DNA of 64,000 bases. Source: Acidobacteriota bacterium (lineage in GTDB: Bacteria > Acidobacteriota > Blastocatellia > Pyrinomonadales > Pyrinomonadaceae). Below the pieces are notes generated by a model, which had not been told where the DNA came from, did no database searches, and saw only the letters and a program-made list of their open reading frames with translations. Of the stretch, positions 1-9,172 are shown in pieces (within the stretch, counting starts at the first letter, position 1; every line of letters starts with the position of its first letter). The position numbers and the translations under genes were made by a program. The stretch is from contig JADJOS010000005.1 in NCBI GenBank assembly GCA_016713675.1, positions 310,001 through 374,000 on the forward strand, in the 5' to 3' direction.

Positions 1-1486
1 ACTGCTTATATGTCGCGTAGAGCTGATCGGTGATAGGAAAATCGGATTTTTTGATGTCGCTGCCGAAGACGATAGGCCTATCGACCTTATACGACTCAAA
101 TCCCTTGATCCGTCCGCCAACGACATCAAGCGAGAATGCGAGGATCGGATTGATCATACGGTTCTGGGTTTTGGCTCGTTCGGCCGGAATGGTCTGGGGT
201 TTGACCGCCACATCAGGGTTGATGCCGCCGCCGCTGTAGACCGTGCGACCGCCATCGGTCTTGCTTTCCGGTCCGGTCGGAACTATCGGCTCTGAATTTT
301 CATCGCGGAATGTGCCACCGTCTGTGTAGTAATTATAAAGATCACCTTTTGAGTAATCGCGTTGGATAAGGCGACCCGACGGAGTTTCGTATTTGGCGAT
401 GGTCAGCAAGAGCATCGAGCCATAATCGAGTTGGAACGGATTTTGAACAAGGCCTTTACCGAAAGTGTTCTCACCGACGATCAAAGCCCGATCATGATCC
501 TGCAGAGCTCCGGCAAGTATTTCCGAAGCCGACGCGGTATTGCGATTGACAAGCACTACCACCGGAACACGCTCGGGCGACCTATTGTCGGCGTCGTAAG
601 GTTCTGTTACACCTGCAAAGCGGCCTTTTTGAGTAAAGACGTTCTGGCCGTCCGAAAGGAATGTGTTCGCTACACGGTATGCTTGCCCAACGAGACCGCC
701 GCCGTTATCACGAAGATCGATCACCAGCTGCTGCATTCCATCGGCCTTGAGACGCTTTAACCCATCAGAGAACTCGCGGGAGGTTGTTTGATTGAATCCG
801 CCGCGCATCGCCATATAACCGACGCCCGGACGTATCATGTATATCTCCGTGATCGAAGGCTGAGAAACGGCATCGCGAATTATTTCAACAGTTTCACGCT
901 TGCCGGTGGCGAGACGCTCGACAATGATCTTGGCCGGCGTTCCCTTTGGGCCGCGAAGGAAATTACGAACTTCAGAGAAAGGTTTACCGAGCATCGAGGT
1001 CCCATTGACGTCGACGATCTTGTCGCCATATCGAAGGCCGGCACGATTCGCCGGGGCACCGTCAAAGGTCGCCTTGATATACGTTGCGATAACCTTTCCA
1101 TCTGCGTCGCTCAGATCGCCGATGGTCGCACCAATGCCGTAATATCTTGAACTCTGGTCGGTCCGAAACTGCTCGGCCTCTTTCGCGTCAAAGTAATTCG
1201 AATGCGGGTCAAGGGCGTGAAGCATCGTGTCGATCGAGGTCTTGAAAAGATCGTTGTAATCCAGTGCTTTGCCTTTAACGTGATTTGATTCGATCAGCGT
1301 AAGAGCCTCGGCAATGTCCTTCTCAATATCCTCGACGCGGACGACCTTTTTGGGGGCCGCAGCCGGGAGGTCTTTCTTCGTAGTTAGATCTACGGTCGCT
1401 ACGGTAGACGAAGCCTGGCCGAAACCGACACTGAAGAACAAAAATATTGCTGAAAAGGCGGAAAGTAAAACTGCTCGTAATTTCAA
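1..1486 (-). CDS. S41 family C-terminal processing peptidase (CtpA/Prc-like), C-terminus cut by window edge
   Basis: A secreted serine protease of the carboxyl-terminal processing family, which trims or degrades envelope proteins. About 495 residues are in the window and the reading frame is still open at base 1. The N-terminus is a signal peptide (LKLRAVLLSAF...FGQA). A PDZ domain follows at roughly residues 120-205 (motif GLRYGDKIVDVNG). The S41 core has RDNGGG, then TASASEILAGALQD with predicted nucleophile Ser319, and FGKG with the general base Lys344; the 25-residue Ser-Lys spacing matches E. coli Prc. The TTG at 1486 is the best start because it opens directly into the signal peptide and has a G-run about 10 bases upstream; an in-frame GTG farther upstream is an alternative. 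The gene is divergent from the tricorn-like protease gene, so two S41 peptidases share one intergenic region. Confidence 0.9.
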   Translation of the reverse strand, partial: MKLRAVLLSAFSAIFLFFSVGFGQASSTVATVDLTTKKDLPAAAPKKVVRVEDIEKDIAEALTLIESNHVKGKALDYNDLFKTSIDTMLHALDPHSNYFDAKEAEQFRTDQSSRYYGIGATIGDLSDADGKVIATYIKATFDGAPANRAGLRYGDKIVDVNGTSMLGKPFSEVRNFLRGPKGTPAKIIVERLATGKRETVEIIRDAVSQPSITEIYMIRPGVGYMAMRGGFNQTTSREFSDGLKRLKADGMQQLVIDLRDNGGGLVGQAYRVANTFLSDGQNVFTQKGRFAGVTEPYDADNRSPERVPVVVLVNRNTASASEILAGALQDHDRALIVGENTFGKGLVQNPFQLDYGSMLLLTIAKYETPSGRLIQRDYSKGDLYNYYTDGGTFRDENSEPIVPTGPESKTDGGRTVYSGGGINPDVAVKPQTIPAERAKTQNRMINPILAFSLDVVGGRIKGFESYKVDRPIVFGSDIKKSDFPITDQLYATYKQ

Positions 1487-1620
1487 AATATGATAACCCC
1501 CGCGAAGAGTGTTGGTATGAGGAGTTTGCACTCCAAAAATATTAACATCCATTTGAGTTAAATACGACAAAATAAGTTGCCTGTATTGGCGGCATTACAG
1601 AAACAATACGAACTTTTCTC

Positions 1621-1636
1621 ACGTAAGGTTTTACGT
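1621..1636. promoter_or_regulatory. Inverted repeat in the divergent S41 promoter region
   Basis: A perfect 6-base inverted repeat, ACGTAA-GGTT-TTACGT, lies 45 bases before the tricorn-like gene and about 135 bases before the divergent S41 gene. Its size and place fit an operator, but no regulator is identified and no strong sigma-70 boxes could be fixed beside it. The rest of the 194-base intergenic region is AT-rich with no other clear structure. Confidence 0.25.
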
Positions 1637-1680
1637 TACACTTTGAACAACCTTACCGCTTAGATCTTGGAGGAATTCTA

Positions 1681-4600
1681 ATGTTAAATCGCTTGTTGGC
1701 TACTGCAGCTATCTGTCTCTTTTTCGTTTCCGCGAGTTACGCTCAAACGAAATTGCTTCGCTTTCCTGATGTCTTCGGTGATCGTGTTGTATTTACATAC
1801 GGCGGCGACCTTTGGACCGCGTCGACCAGCGGCGGCACTGCAACACGTTTGACCGCTCATCCGGGCGTTGAGACGTTTGCGAAGTTCTCACCGGACGGCA
1901 GATGGATCGCGTTTACGGGCCAATACGATGGCGACGAGCAGGTTTATGTTGTTTCGTCCGGCGGCGGCGAGCCAAAGCAGCTTACATTCTATCCTTCGCG
2001 TGGGCCGCTTGCACCGCGTTGGGGCTATGACAATCAGGTGATGGGCTGGACGAAGGACGGTAAGGTCTTTTTCCGCAGCCAGCGGGATTCGTGGTCGCTG
2101 CCGATCGCACGGCTCTATACGGTTTCGCCCAGCGGCGGCCCGGCAGATGTTTTGCCGATGCCTGAGGCTGGTTCGGGATCGTTTTCGGGTGACGGAACGA
2201 AGATCGCATATTCACCGCGTTTTCGCGATTTCCGACCTGAAAAGCGTTATGGCGGCGGACAGGCCAACACTCTCTACATTTACGATCTCGCAACCGCTGA
2301 TGTAAAGCTGATCTCCGACAGTCCGCGATCGTGCCGTGATGCGATGTGGATCGGGAATACCGTCTATTACAACTCGGACAAGGACGGCAAATTCAATCTC
2401 TGGGCATACGACACAGCCAGCGGCAAGACGACACAGGTGACAAAGAATCGCGACTGGGATATTCGCTGGCCAAGCAGTGACGACAAAGACAAGATCATCT
2501 ATGAACGCGACGGTGAACTCGAAATCATGGATGTTGGCTCAAAAAAGACGTCGCGGCTTTCCATTACGGTTACTGATGACGGCATCAACAAGCGAGTAAG
2601 GCAGGTCTCTACGGCCGGCAGGATCTCTTCGTACGGATTAAGCCCCAAGGGCGAACGTGCTGTATTTTCAGCACGCGGCGACATCTACACAGCACCTATC
2701 GAAAAGGGCGGCACGCGTAACCTTACGCGGTCGTCGGATGCAAACGACCGGTTTCCGTCCTGGGCGCCGGACGGCAAGAACATAGCCTACATCTCGGATA
2801 AAAGCGGCGAAGACGAAGTTTGGATCGCTGCTCAGGATGGATCGACAGCCCCCGAACGACTATCGACCACAACGCCGGGGCAAAAGACCGGGCCGGCCTG
2901 GTCCGGCGACAGCAAAAAGATCGCATTTGGCGACAAGGATGGAAAGGTCTATGTCCTGACAGTCGCGACAAAGCAGGTTCAGCAGGTCGTTGATGCACCA
3001 AACGGCATGATCCAGGACTACGATTGGTCGCCGAAAGGCGGCTACCTTGCGTATTCAATGCAGAACCGCAATGGTATGTCGTCGATCTATATTTGGAGTT
3101 CGGAAGAGAACAAGAATTATCGCGTGACGTCTGAAATGTTCGATTCCGGCAGTCCGAGTTGGGACTCGTCCGGAGGTTATCTGTATTTTCTCAGCTCGCG
3201 TGAATTTGCTCCGCAGATCTCGAATTCAGAGTTCAATTATGCAACGAACCGCATGGTCCAGGTTTACGCGTTGGCTCTGAAAAAGGACGCCAAGAACCCT
3301 TTTCCGCCCGAAAGCGACGAAGTGACCGTGACCGAAGAGAAGAAAGAAGGTGCTCCGACGCCTACTGCTTCGCCTGCGGCCGCAGCCGCTGCCGGTGCGG
3401 AAAAGGTCGATTTTGACGGAATCGAGGGCCGCGCCACCAAGGCACCGCTCGGAGCAGACAACTACGGAGGGCTCTCGGCCAACAAGGGCAATCTGGTCTA
3501 TTCGATCCAGACACCGTTCTACTATGGCCGAGGAGCCGAGTCACAGCCGTCCGTGCGTATTTTCTCGTTGAAAGATCGGAAAGAAACAATATTGGTGCCT
3601 GCAGCCGCCGGATTTACATTGTCGGCAGATGGCAGCAAGCTGATGACCGGTTCGCAGGGCGGCTTTGCGGTTTTCGATGCCAATCCGGCGGGCGAACGCT
3701 CGCGCAAGGCTGTTTCGACGACCGGACTGGTGGCTGAGATCGATCCTGTTCAGGAATGGAATCAGATCTTTAACGAGGTTTGGCGGCAGTATAGGGATTT
3801 CTTCTACGCCGCAAATATGCACGGTTATGATTGGTCGAAGATCCGTGAAGATTACAAGAAATGGCTGCCGTATGTCGCTCACCGTTCTGATCTAAACTAC
3901 GTGATCGCGGAAATGTGTTCGGAACTGGCAGTTCAGCACGCGTACATCGATGGCGGCGACTACAATTTACCTCCGCGAGTTCGTGTTGCATTGCCTGGGG
4001 CCAGGTTTGATGTCGATAAGGCGGCGAATCGATACAAAATAGGCAAGATCTACGGCGGCCAGAACGAAGAGGACATTTATCGCTCACCGTTCACCGAAGT
4101 CGGCAATGACGCTCGGGTCGGAGATTATGTGCTCGCAATCAATGGCGAAAGTGTGACGGCCGATCGCGATATCTATTCATATCTTCGCGGGAAAGCCGAC
4201 AGTACCGTGACATTTACTGTAAATAGTACCAACACGCTGCAGGGGGCCCGAACCGTGACGATCCGGCCGCTCACCAGTGAATCTGATCTCATTTATCTTG
4301 ATTGGATAGAGGGAAACCGACGCCGCGTCGATCAAATGTCGAATGGGCGTGTCGGTTATCTGCATATTCCCGATATGGGAGCACCGGGCATCCGGGAGTT
4401 TATCAAATGGTATTATCCGCAGATCAGGAAAGAGGCTCTCGTCGTTGACGTTCGTGCGAACGGCGGCGGTAATGTGTCGCGAATGCTGATCGAGCGATTG
4501 CGTCGAAAGGTTCTTGGCGTGAATTTTCAGAAAGCTAATGAGGACGGACAAACCTACCCCGATGGAGCATTCCTCGGGCCGATGATCGCAATATTGAATG

Positions 4601-4956
4601 AGAATTCGGCATCGGACGGCGATATTTTCCCGTATATGTTTCGTGAAGCGGGTCTCGGACAGCTTGTCGGTAAACGGAGCTGGGGCGGTGTTGTCGGTAT
4701 TTCGAACCGCGGAACCCTCATGGACGGCGGCGTAACAAACGTTCCGCAATCGGCACTCGCAAACCCGAAAGGCGAATATATTATCGAAGGTTACGGCGTC
4801 GATCCGGACATCGAGGTCGAAAATGACCCGAAATCGATCATCGCCGGCCGCGATCCGCAACTCGAACGTGCGATCGCTGAAATGATGAAAAAGATCGCAA
4901 CTCCGGTCAAGCTGCCGAAGAAACCGGCCGATCCGGTCAAGGTGCCAAAAAACTAA
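1681..4956 (+). CDS. Tricorn-like S41 protease with beta-propeller domains
   Basis: A secreted tricorn-type protease homologue of 1091 residues, expected to cut peptides to small products in the periplasm or outside the cell. It has a signal peptide (MLNRLLATAAICLFFVSASYAQ region), then a long TolB/WD40-like beta-propeller part (about residues 25-690, with repeated FSPDG, WAPDG and WSGD motifs), a tricorn helical C1 region, a PDZ domain (about 790-865) and a C-terminal S41 core (about 870-1070). In the core, His753 (QHAYI) matches the tricorn catalytic His, although the Ser that precedes it in tricorn is Gln here. Ser978 in NSASDGD is the likely nucleophile and is followed by the expected Asp. 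An Ala/Pro-rich low-complexity linker sits near residues 550-575. A strong GGAGG lies 7 bases before the ATG. The downstream oppD gene starts 3 bases after the stop, suggesting that proteolysis and peptide uptake are coupled. Confidence 0.9.
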   Translation: MLNRLLATAAICLFFVSASYAQTKLLRFPDVFGDRVVFTYGGDLWTASTSGGTATRLTAHPGVETFAKFSPDGRWIAFTGQYDGDEQVYVVSSGGGEPKQLTFYPSRGPLAPRWGYDNQVMGWTKDGKVFFRSQRDSWSLPIARLYTVSPSGGPADVLPMPEAGSGSFSGDGTKIAYSPRFRDFRPEKRYGGGQANTLYIYDLATADVKLISDSPRSCRDAMWIGNTVYYNSDKDGKFNLWAYDTASGKTTQVTKNRDWDIRWPSSDDKDKIIYERDGELEIMDVGSKKTSRLSITVTDDGINKRVRQVSTAGRISSYGLSPKGERAVFSARGDIYTAPIEKGGTRNLTRSSDANDRFPSWAPDGKNIAYISDKSGEDEVWIAAQDGSTAPERLSTTTPGQKTGPAWSGDSKKIAFGDKDGKVYVLTVATKQVQQVVDAPNGMIQDYDWSPKGGYLAYSMQNRNGMSSIYIWSSEENKNYRVTSEMFDSGSPSWDSSGGYLYFLSSREFAPQISNSEFNYATNRMVQVYALALKKDAKNPFPPESDEVTVTEEKKEGAPTPTASPAAAAAAGAEKVDFDGIEGRATKAPLGADNYGGLSANKGNLVYSIQTPFYYGRGAESQPSVRIFSLKDRKETILVPAAAGFTLSADGSKLMTGSQGGFAVFDANPAGERSRKAVSTTGLVAEIDPVQEWNQIFNEVWRQYRDFFYAANMHGYDWSKIREDYKKWLPYVAHRSDLNYVIAEMCSELAVQHAYIDGGDYNLPPRVRVALPGARFDVDKAANRYKIGKIYGGQNEEDIYRSPFTEVGNDARVGDYVLAINGESVTADRDIYSYLRGKADSTVTFTVNSTNTLQGARTVTIRPLTSESDLIYLDWIEGNRRRVDQMSNGRVGYLHIPDMGAPGIREFIKWYYPQIRKEALVVDVRANGGGNVSRMLIERLRRKVLGVNFQKANEDGQTYPDGAFLGPMIAILNENSASDGDIFPYMFREAGLGQLVGKRSWGGVVGISNRGTLMDGGVTNVPQSALANPKGEYIIEGYGVDPDIEVENDPKSIIAGRDPQLERAIAEMMKKIATPVKLPKKPADPVKVPKN

Positions 4957-4959
4957 CAC

Positions 4960-5985
4960 ATGCCGGAGCTGCTGGAAGTTACAGATCTGCAAACGCAGTT
5001 CCCGACCCGTGCGGGACTCGTAAAAGCCGTTGACGGTGTAAGTTTCACCATCGGCGAGGGCGAACTGCTGGGGTTGGTCGGCGAGTCGGGCTGCGGAAAA
5101 TCGATAACGGCGCTGTCGATAATGCGTTTGATCTCAAAGCCGGGAAAGATATCAGGCGGTTCGATCAAATTCAAAGGCGAAGAACTGACGACGGCGGCGA
5201 CGGAGCGTTTGAGGGAGATCCGCGGCAATGACATTGCCATGATCTTTCAGGATCCGATGACTTCGCTCAATCCTGTTTTCACGGTCGGCGAGCAGATCGC
5301 TGAGGCTCTGCGGCTGCATCGAAAGCTTGACCGAAAAGCGGCATGGGCGGCGGCGATCGAGGCGATGAAGGAGGTTTCGATACCTTCGCCCGAGCGTCGC
5401 GTAAAGGACTATCCGCACCAGCTTTCAGGCGGTATGCGCCAGCGTGTAATGATCGCAATGGCCTTGGCGTGTGACCCTGAACTGCTCATCGCCGATGAGC
5501 CGACAACTGCCTTAGATGTAACGATTCAGGCACAGATACTTGAACTACTGGATGAACTTCGCAGAACCCGAAAGCTCGCTGTTTTGCTCATCACTCATGA
5601 TCTCGGCGTAGTCGCTGAGGTCGCCGACCGTGTCTGTGTGATGTACACCGGCAAGATCGTCGAAGAATCGGGCGTTGATGAGCTGTTCGAGAATCCGAAA
5701 CATCCCTACACCAAAGGTCTACTGCGATCCGTACCGAAGTTGACTGAGATCGGCTCAACAAAATCTGAACGGCTTAAGACGATCGACGGAACGGTTCCGA
5801 GCCCGACAAATCTGCCGAACGGCTGTCATTTTGCACCGCGATGCTCGCAGCGTTTGGATATTTGCAATAGGGGTGAGATCCCGCTGCTTCCGCTCGGAAA
5901 TGACGTAAAGGTCCGCTGTGTTTTATACGACGAAAGGCTAAAATTTCAGATCGGGAAAGAACGTACTCTTACCGCCGCTCAATAG
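4960..5985 (+). CDS. Oligopeptide/dipeptide ABC transporter ATP-binding protein (OppD/DppD-like)
   Basis: ATPase subunit of a peptide-type ABC importer, 341 residues, cytoplasmic. Walker A is GESGCGKS (about residue 45), the signature is LSGGMRQR and Walker B is LLIADEPTTALD. The C-terminal oligopeptide-transporter tail carries HPYTKGLL followed by four cysteines (CHFAPRC...C...RC), the arrangement that holds a [4Fe-4S] cluster in characterised OppD/DppD proteins. It begins 3 bases after the tricorn-like gene and its stop directly abuts the oppF-like start, so the three are probably co-transcribed. No permease or substrate-binding protein is in the window, so the substrate is inferred only from the family and from the neighbouring protease. 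Confidence 0.92.
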   Translation: MPELLEVTDLQTQFPTRAGLVKAVDGVSFTIGEGELLGLVGESGCGKSITALSIMRLISKPGKISGGSIKFKGEELTTAATERLREIRGNDIAMIFQDPMTSLNPVFTVGEQIAEALRLHRKLDRKAAWAAAIEAMKEVSIPSPERRVKDYPHQLSGGMRQRVMIAMALACDPELLIADEPTTALDVTIQAQILELLDELRRTRKLAVLLITHDLGVVAEVADRVCVMYTGKIVEESGVDELFENPKHPYTKGLLRSVPKLTEIGSTKSERLKTIDGTVPSPTNLPNGCHFAPRCSQRLDICNRGEIPLLPLGNDVKVRCVLYDERLKFQIGKERTLTAAQ

Positions 5986-6966
5986 ATGACAGAAACAGCC
6001 GTAAAAGCTAAAAGTGAGTACCTTGTTCAGGTCAAAGACCTCGTCAAGCATTTTCCGGTGGAAAACAGCGACGATGTCGTCCAGGCGGTCGATGATGTCT
6101 CGTTCGATATAATCGCGGGCGAGACGCTCGGGCTGGTTGGCGAGTCGGGTTGCGGGAAATCGACCGTCGGGCGGTGTTTGCTGCGCTTGCATGAACCGAC
6201 AAGCGGAGAAGTCTGGTTCGAGGGCAAGAATATTATCGGGCTCGGAAATAATGAAATGCAGGGCCTCCGGCGTGAGATGCAGATCATTTTTCAGGATCCT
6301 TACGCGAGCCTTAATCCTCGTTTGAGTATCAGATCTATTGTTTCGGAGCCGTTGAAGATCCATAAGATCGGCGGGAAAGCTGAGCAGAATGCTAAGGTAG
6401 AGGATTTGCTCGCAAAGGTTGGGCTTGATCCGAAATACGCCGATCGATATCCTCATGAATTCTCCGGCGGGCAGCGGCAGCGCATCGGTATAGCAAGAGC
6501 GTTGGCTTTAAATCCGAAGCTCATCATCTGCGACGAACCCGTTTCGGCGCTAGACGTTTCAGTTCAAGCACAGGTGGTCAATCTGTTACAGGATCTCCAG
6601 GACGAATTTGGCCTGACATATTTGTTTATCTCGCATGGATTGGCCGTCGTCGAACATATTTCGGATCGCGTGGCCGTCATGTATCTCGGCAAGATCGTGG
6701 AGATCTGCGATGCCGCAGAACTATACGAAAACCCTCAACACCCGTACACAAAAGCTCTCCTTTCGGCCATTCCGATCCCCGATCCAAAGCATAAACGTGA
6801 CCGAATTGTTCTAACGGGCGACGTGCCGACGCCGATAAATCCGCCGTCGGGCTGCCGGTTCCGGACTCGTTGCCCGATCGCGATCGAAGAATGCTCAAGG
6901 GTGGACCCGGAACTCAGAGAGATAACCCCAGGTCATTTTGCCGCGTGCATACGTATCGGGGAATAG
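5986..6966 (+). CDS. Oligopeptide/dipeptide ABC transporter ATP-binding protein (OppF/DppF-like)
   Basis: Second ATPase of the peptide importer, 326 residues. It has Walker A GESGCGKS, signature FSGGQRQRIGIARAL and Walker B LIICDEPVSALD, and the C-terminal HPYTKALL tail with CRFRTRC and two further Cys, again a likely iron-sulfur site. The ATG follows the TAG of the preceding gene with no gap, so translation is probably coupled, as expected for subunits that heterodimerise. The tail motif HGLAVVEHISDR contains the H-loop. The permeases OppB and OppC must be encoded elsewhere. Confidence 0.92.
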   Translation: MTETAVKAKSEYLVQVKDLVKHFPVENSDDVVQAVDDVSFDIIAGETLGLVGESGCGKSTVGRCLLRLHEPTSGEVWFEGKNIIGLGNNEMQGLRREMQIIFQDPYASLNPRLSIRSIVSEPLKIHKIGGKAEQNAKVEDLLAKVGLDPKYADRYPHEFSGGQRQRIGIARALALNPKLIICDEPVSALDVSVQAQVVNLLQDLQDEFGLTYLFISHGLAVVEHISDRVAVMYLGKIVEICDAAELYENPQHPYTKALLSAIPIPDPKHKRDRIVLTGDVPTPINPPSGCRFRTRCPIAIEECSRVDPELREITPGHFAACIRIGE

Positions 6967-7090
6967 CTTCTATTTATTTGAAACGTACTGTATTTAGAAG
7001 ACGTATAGTGTTTGTAATCAACGAAAGCACCTCTTGATCGGCAGTATTATTTTGACCGTACTTTGAATTCAGAAACAAAGGAGAACGTCT

Positions 7091-7903
7091 ATGAGTGAAG
7101 AGAATACATCCGGGTCGCAGGCTCCGCCGCCTGAATGGCAGACACCGCCTCCGCCGGAAAAGATCACGGCAACCGATGGCGAAACTGCGCAAATGTCTGA
7201 GATTGGTACGATAGCCAATATTTTCATCGAGCCGGGGAACACGTTTGAGGATCTGCGCCGGAAACCAAGGTTCATTCTTGGGGGACTGCTTCTTGTGTTA
7301 CTGTTCTCGGTGTTCCAGATCGCTTTTGTCGAGAAGATCGGCCTCGAAACGATCGTTCGCAGTCGAATCGAATCAAGTTCGCGCACTTCCGACCTCTCCA
7401 AGGAAGCAAAGGATACCATCGTTCAGCAACAGGCAGGCCCGATCGCAAAATACATAACATACGGCGCAACACCGATAGTTATGATCATTGTCTTTCTGAT
7501 CGGCGGGCTTCTCTATTGGCTTGGTGCGAACGCGATGGGCGGCTCAGCGACCTTCCTTCGAGGATTGGCGGTCTGGATATACTCGTCAATTCCGGCAACC
7601 CTTCTCTTCACGCTTACGAACTTACTCGTGTTGTTCTTAAAGAATCCGGATGACATAGACATTGGGCGTTCGCAGCAGGGTTTGATACAAGCTAATCCCG
7701 GATTCTTTCTTGACGCCAAGGCTCAACCCGTCCTGACGGCTCTTGTAAGTTCACTCGACCTTTTTGCAATTATCGGATGGGTCTTTGCGGCGATCGGTCT
7801 GCAAAAGATCGGGAAGATCTCGTCAGGGGCCGCATGGGCGATCGTACTGATCCTTGCCCTGGTTGGTGTCACTTTCAAAGTTGTCGCGGCACTGGTCTTT
7901 TGA
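7091..7903 (+). CDS. Yip1-like multi-pass membrane protein
   Basis: A 270-residue inner-membrane protein resembling the Yip1 domain family; its function is unknown. The N-terminal ~45 residues are Pro-rich and polar (PPPEWQTPPPPEK). About five hydrophobic segments follow, near residues 58-78, 115-140, 150-175, 215-240 and 248-268, with a polar loop between the first two. The start is well supported by AAAGGAG 8 bases before the ATG. It is convergent with the exporter operon: the two stop codons are only 8 bases apart and no terminator is visible between them. The 124-base gap before it shows no convincing promoter, but independent transcription is likely given the gap. Confidence 0.75.
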   Translation: MSEENTSGSQAPPPEWQTPPPPEKITATDGETAQMSEIGTIANIFIEPGNTFEDLRRKPRFILGGLLLVLLFSVFQIAFVEKIGLETIVRSRIESSSRTSDLSKEAKDTIVQQQAGPIAKYITYGATPIVMIIVFLIGGLLYWLGANAMGGSATFLRGLAVWIYSSIPATLLFTLTNLLVLFLKNPDDIDIGRSQQGLIQANPGFFLDAKAQPVLTALVSSLDLFAIIGWVFAAIGLQKIGKISSGAAWAIVLILALVGVTFKVVAALVF

Positions 7904-7910
7904 CAAAGGT

Positions 7911-7979
7911 ATCATTCATATCGCAATGATTCGATCGGATCCAATCGGGCTGCTTTCCACGCCGGGAACAGCCCGAAAA
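7911..7979. repeat. Near-identical direct repeat, copy 1 (3' end of FtsX permease gene)
   Basis: This stretch covers the last codons and the stop of the sixth permease gene. By eye it matches 10509-10577 with about two substitutions over some 69 bases. The rest of the two genes is clearly more diverged. The pattern suggests a local gene-conversion tract or a very recent exchange between the paralogues. Confidence 0.75.
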
Positions 7980-9171
7980 TTATGCCTATACCCACACTGG
8001 CGGCAAAACCGGCGATCGGTGCCCAGAGCGGCACATACGATGGCAGGAATAATCTGACGAGAAGTGTAAGCAGCCAGCCGAGAAGAAGGCCTACGATTCC
8101 GCCTAGGCCGGTAAGTGATGCAGCTTCGATCAGGAATTGCTCTAGAATATCTACGTTTCTTGCCCCAAGTGCCTTTCGCACACCTATCTCCCTTGTTCGC
8201 TCGGTGACAGAAACCAGCATGATGTTCATCACGCCGATGCCGCCTATCATAAGTCCTATCGACGACACGACGACCATAGCAAGTGCGACCCCCGCCGTTA
8301 TCGACTGAAATTGATCGATGATGCTGTCTGCCGTGGCGAGTGCGAAATTGTTCGGCTCGCCGTATGCAACTTTCCGGCGGATTCGCAGCAAATCCTCAAC
8401 CTGATCCTGGGCTTCGGTCAGCCGTCCTTCCTTAGCGATCGCCATTATGTTCACATCGGACGAGCCCGGTTTCATTCGAGTTGACGATTCGAAAGGTATA
8501 TATATCACGTTGCTCTGATCTGAGCGGCCACCTCCGCCTCCGAGGAACTGTTCCTTTTTCTCAAGTACTCCGATAACTCTAAATAGCCGCCCGGCGATCT
8601 CGATCTTTTGATCAAGTGGAGATTCTTTAGGAAAGAAAGTCTCCTTTGCGCTGTTGCCGAGCAAACAGACATCTATTTTTAAGTCATTTTCGGACCGCGT
8701 GAACCAACGCCCTTCAATTAATTCTTCTGTTCCGGCCGCCTGGATCTCAGGTAGTGTGCCTACGATATTAATATTCGACGACTGAACGCCTTGCGCGGAA
8801 ACGATCGTCTCGCCTCCCATAGGCCCGCTCGATACGTTTAGCTGAGGCACAGCCGTCTCAAGCTCGGAAAGCATACGAAGCGCCATTGCATCGTCATACG
8901 TCAAATTGGGCCTGGTTCGTTCATCCTGTGTCGGGCGGGCTGTTCGCGGGCCGGGCGTCATCTTATAAATAAAGACCGAACGTGTGCCGAACGATTTGAC
9001 CTGATCTTCGACTGCGACCTCGATCCCGCTTATTATGGAAGAAATAAGCATCACGGTAACAACTCCAATGACAACACCGAGAATTGTTAAGGCCGACCGA
9101 AGCTTGTTGCCGCGCAGCGTGTCCCACGCCATCTTGAAATTCTCAATGAATTTTGAGGTAGTGGGTTTCAT
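7912..9171 (-). CDS. FtsX/MacB-type ABC permease, sixth of six
   Basis: Permease subunit of a MacB-like exporter, 419 residues. It has one N-terminal membrane helix (about residues 22-45, ALTILGVVIGVVTVM), a large periplasmic MacB core domain and three C-terminal helices, with the cytoplasmic FtsX motif RTREIGVRKALGAR between them. The ATG at 9171 is preferred over a TTG three codons upstream because it aligns with the paralogue at 10510-11772 (MKPTTSKFIENF against MKLVTSSFLENF). It starts one base after the stop of the fifth permease gene, so the two are coupled. It ends the operon. No ATPase domain is fused; the single ATPase at 16341-17099 must serve it. Confidence 0.9.
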   Translation of the reverse strand: MKPTTSKFIENFKMAWDTLRGNKLRSALTILGVVIGVVTVMLISSIISGIEVAVEDQVKSFGTRSVFIYKMTPGPRTARPTQDERTRPNLTYDDAMALRMLSELETAVPQLNVSSGPMGGETIVSAQGVQSSNINIVGTLPEIQAAGTEELIEGRWFTRSENDLKIDVCLLGNSAKETFFPKESPLDQKIEIAGRLFRVIGVLEKKEQFLGGGGGRSDQSNVIYIPFESSTRMKPGSSDVNIMAIAKEGRLTEAQDQVEDLLRIRRKVAYGEPNNFALATADSIIDQFQSITAGVALAMVVVSSIGLMIGGIGVMNIMLVSVTERTREIGVRKALGARNVDILEQFLIEAASLTGLGGIVGLLLGWLLTLLVRLFLPSYVPLWAPIAGFAASVGIGIIFGLFPAWKAARLDPIESLRYE

Positions 9172-9172
9172 A

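Noticed and set aside
1..1150. Several plus-strand open frames at the left edge
   Set aside because: They are shadows of the minus-strand S41 peptidase, whose domains and catalytic residues read continuously.
4177..4992. Long antisense open frame of 271 residues opposite the tricorn-like gene
   Set aside because: It mirrors a strongly family-like coding frame, has no recognisable domain or ribosome-binding site, and its composition is that of a shadow frame.
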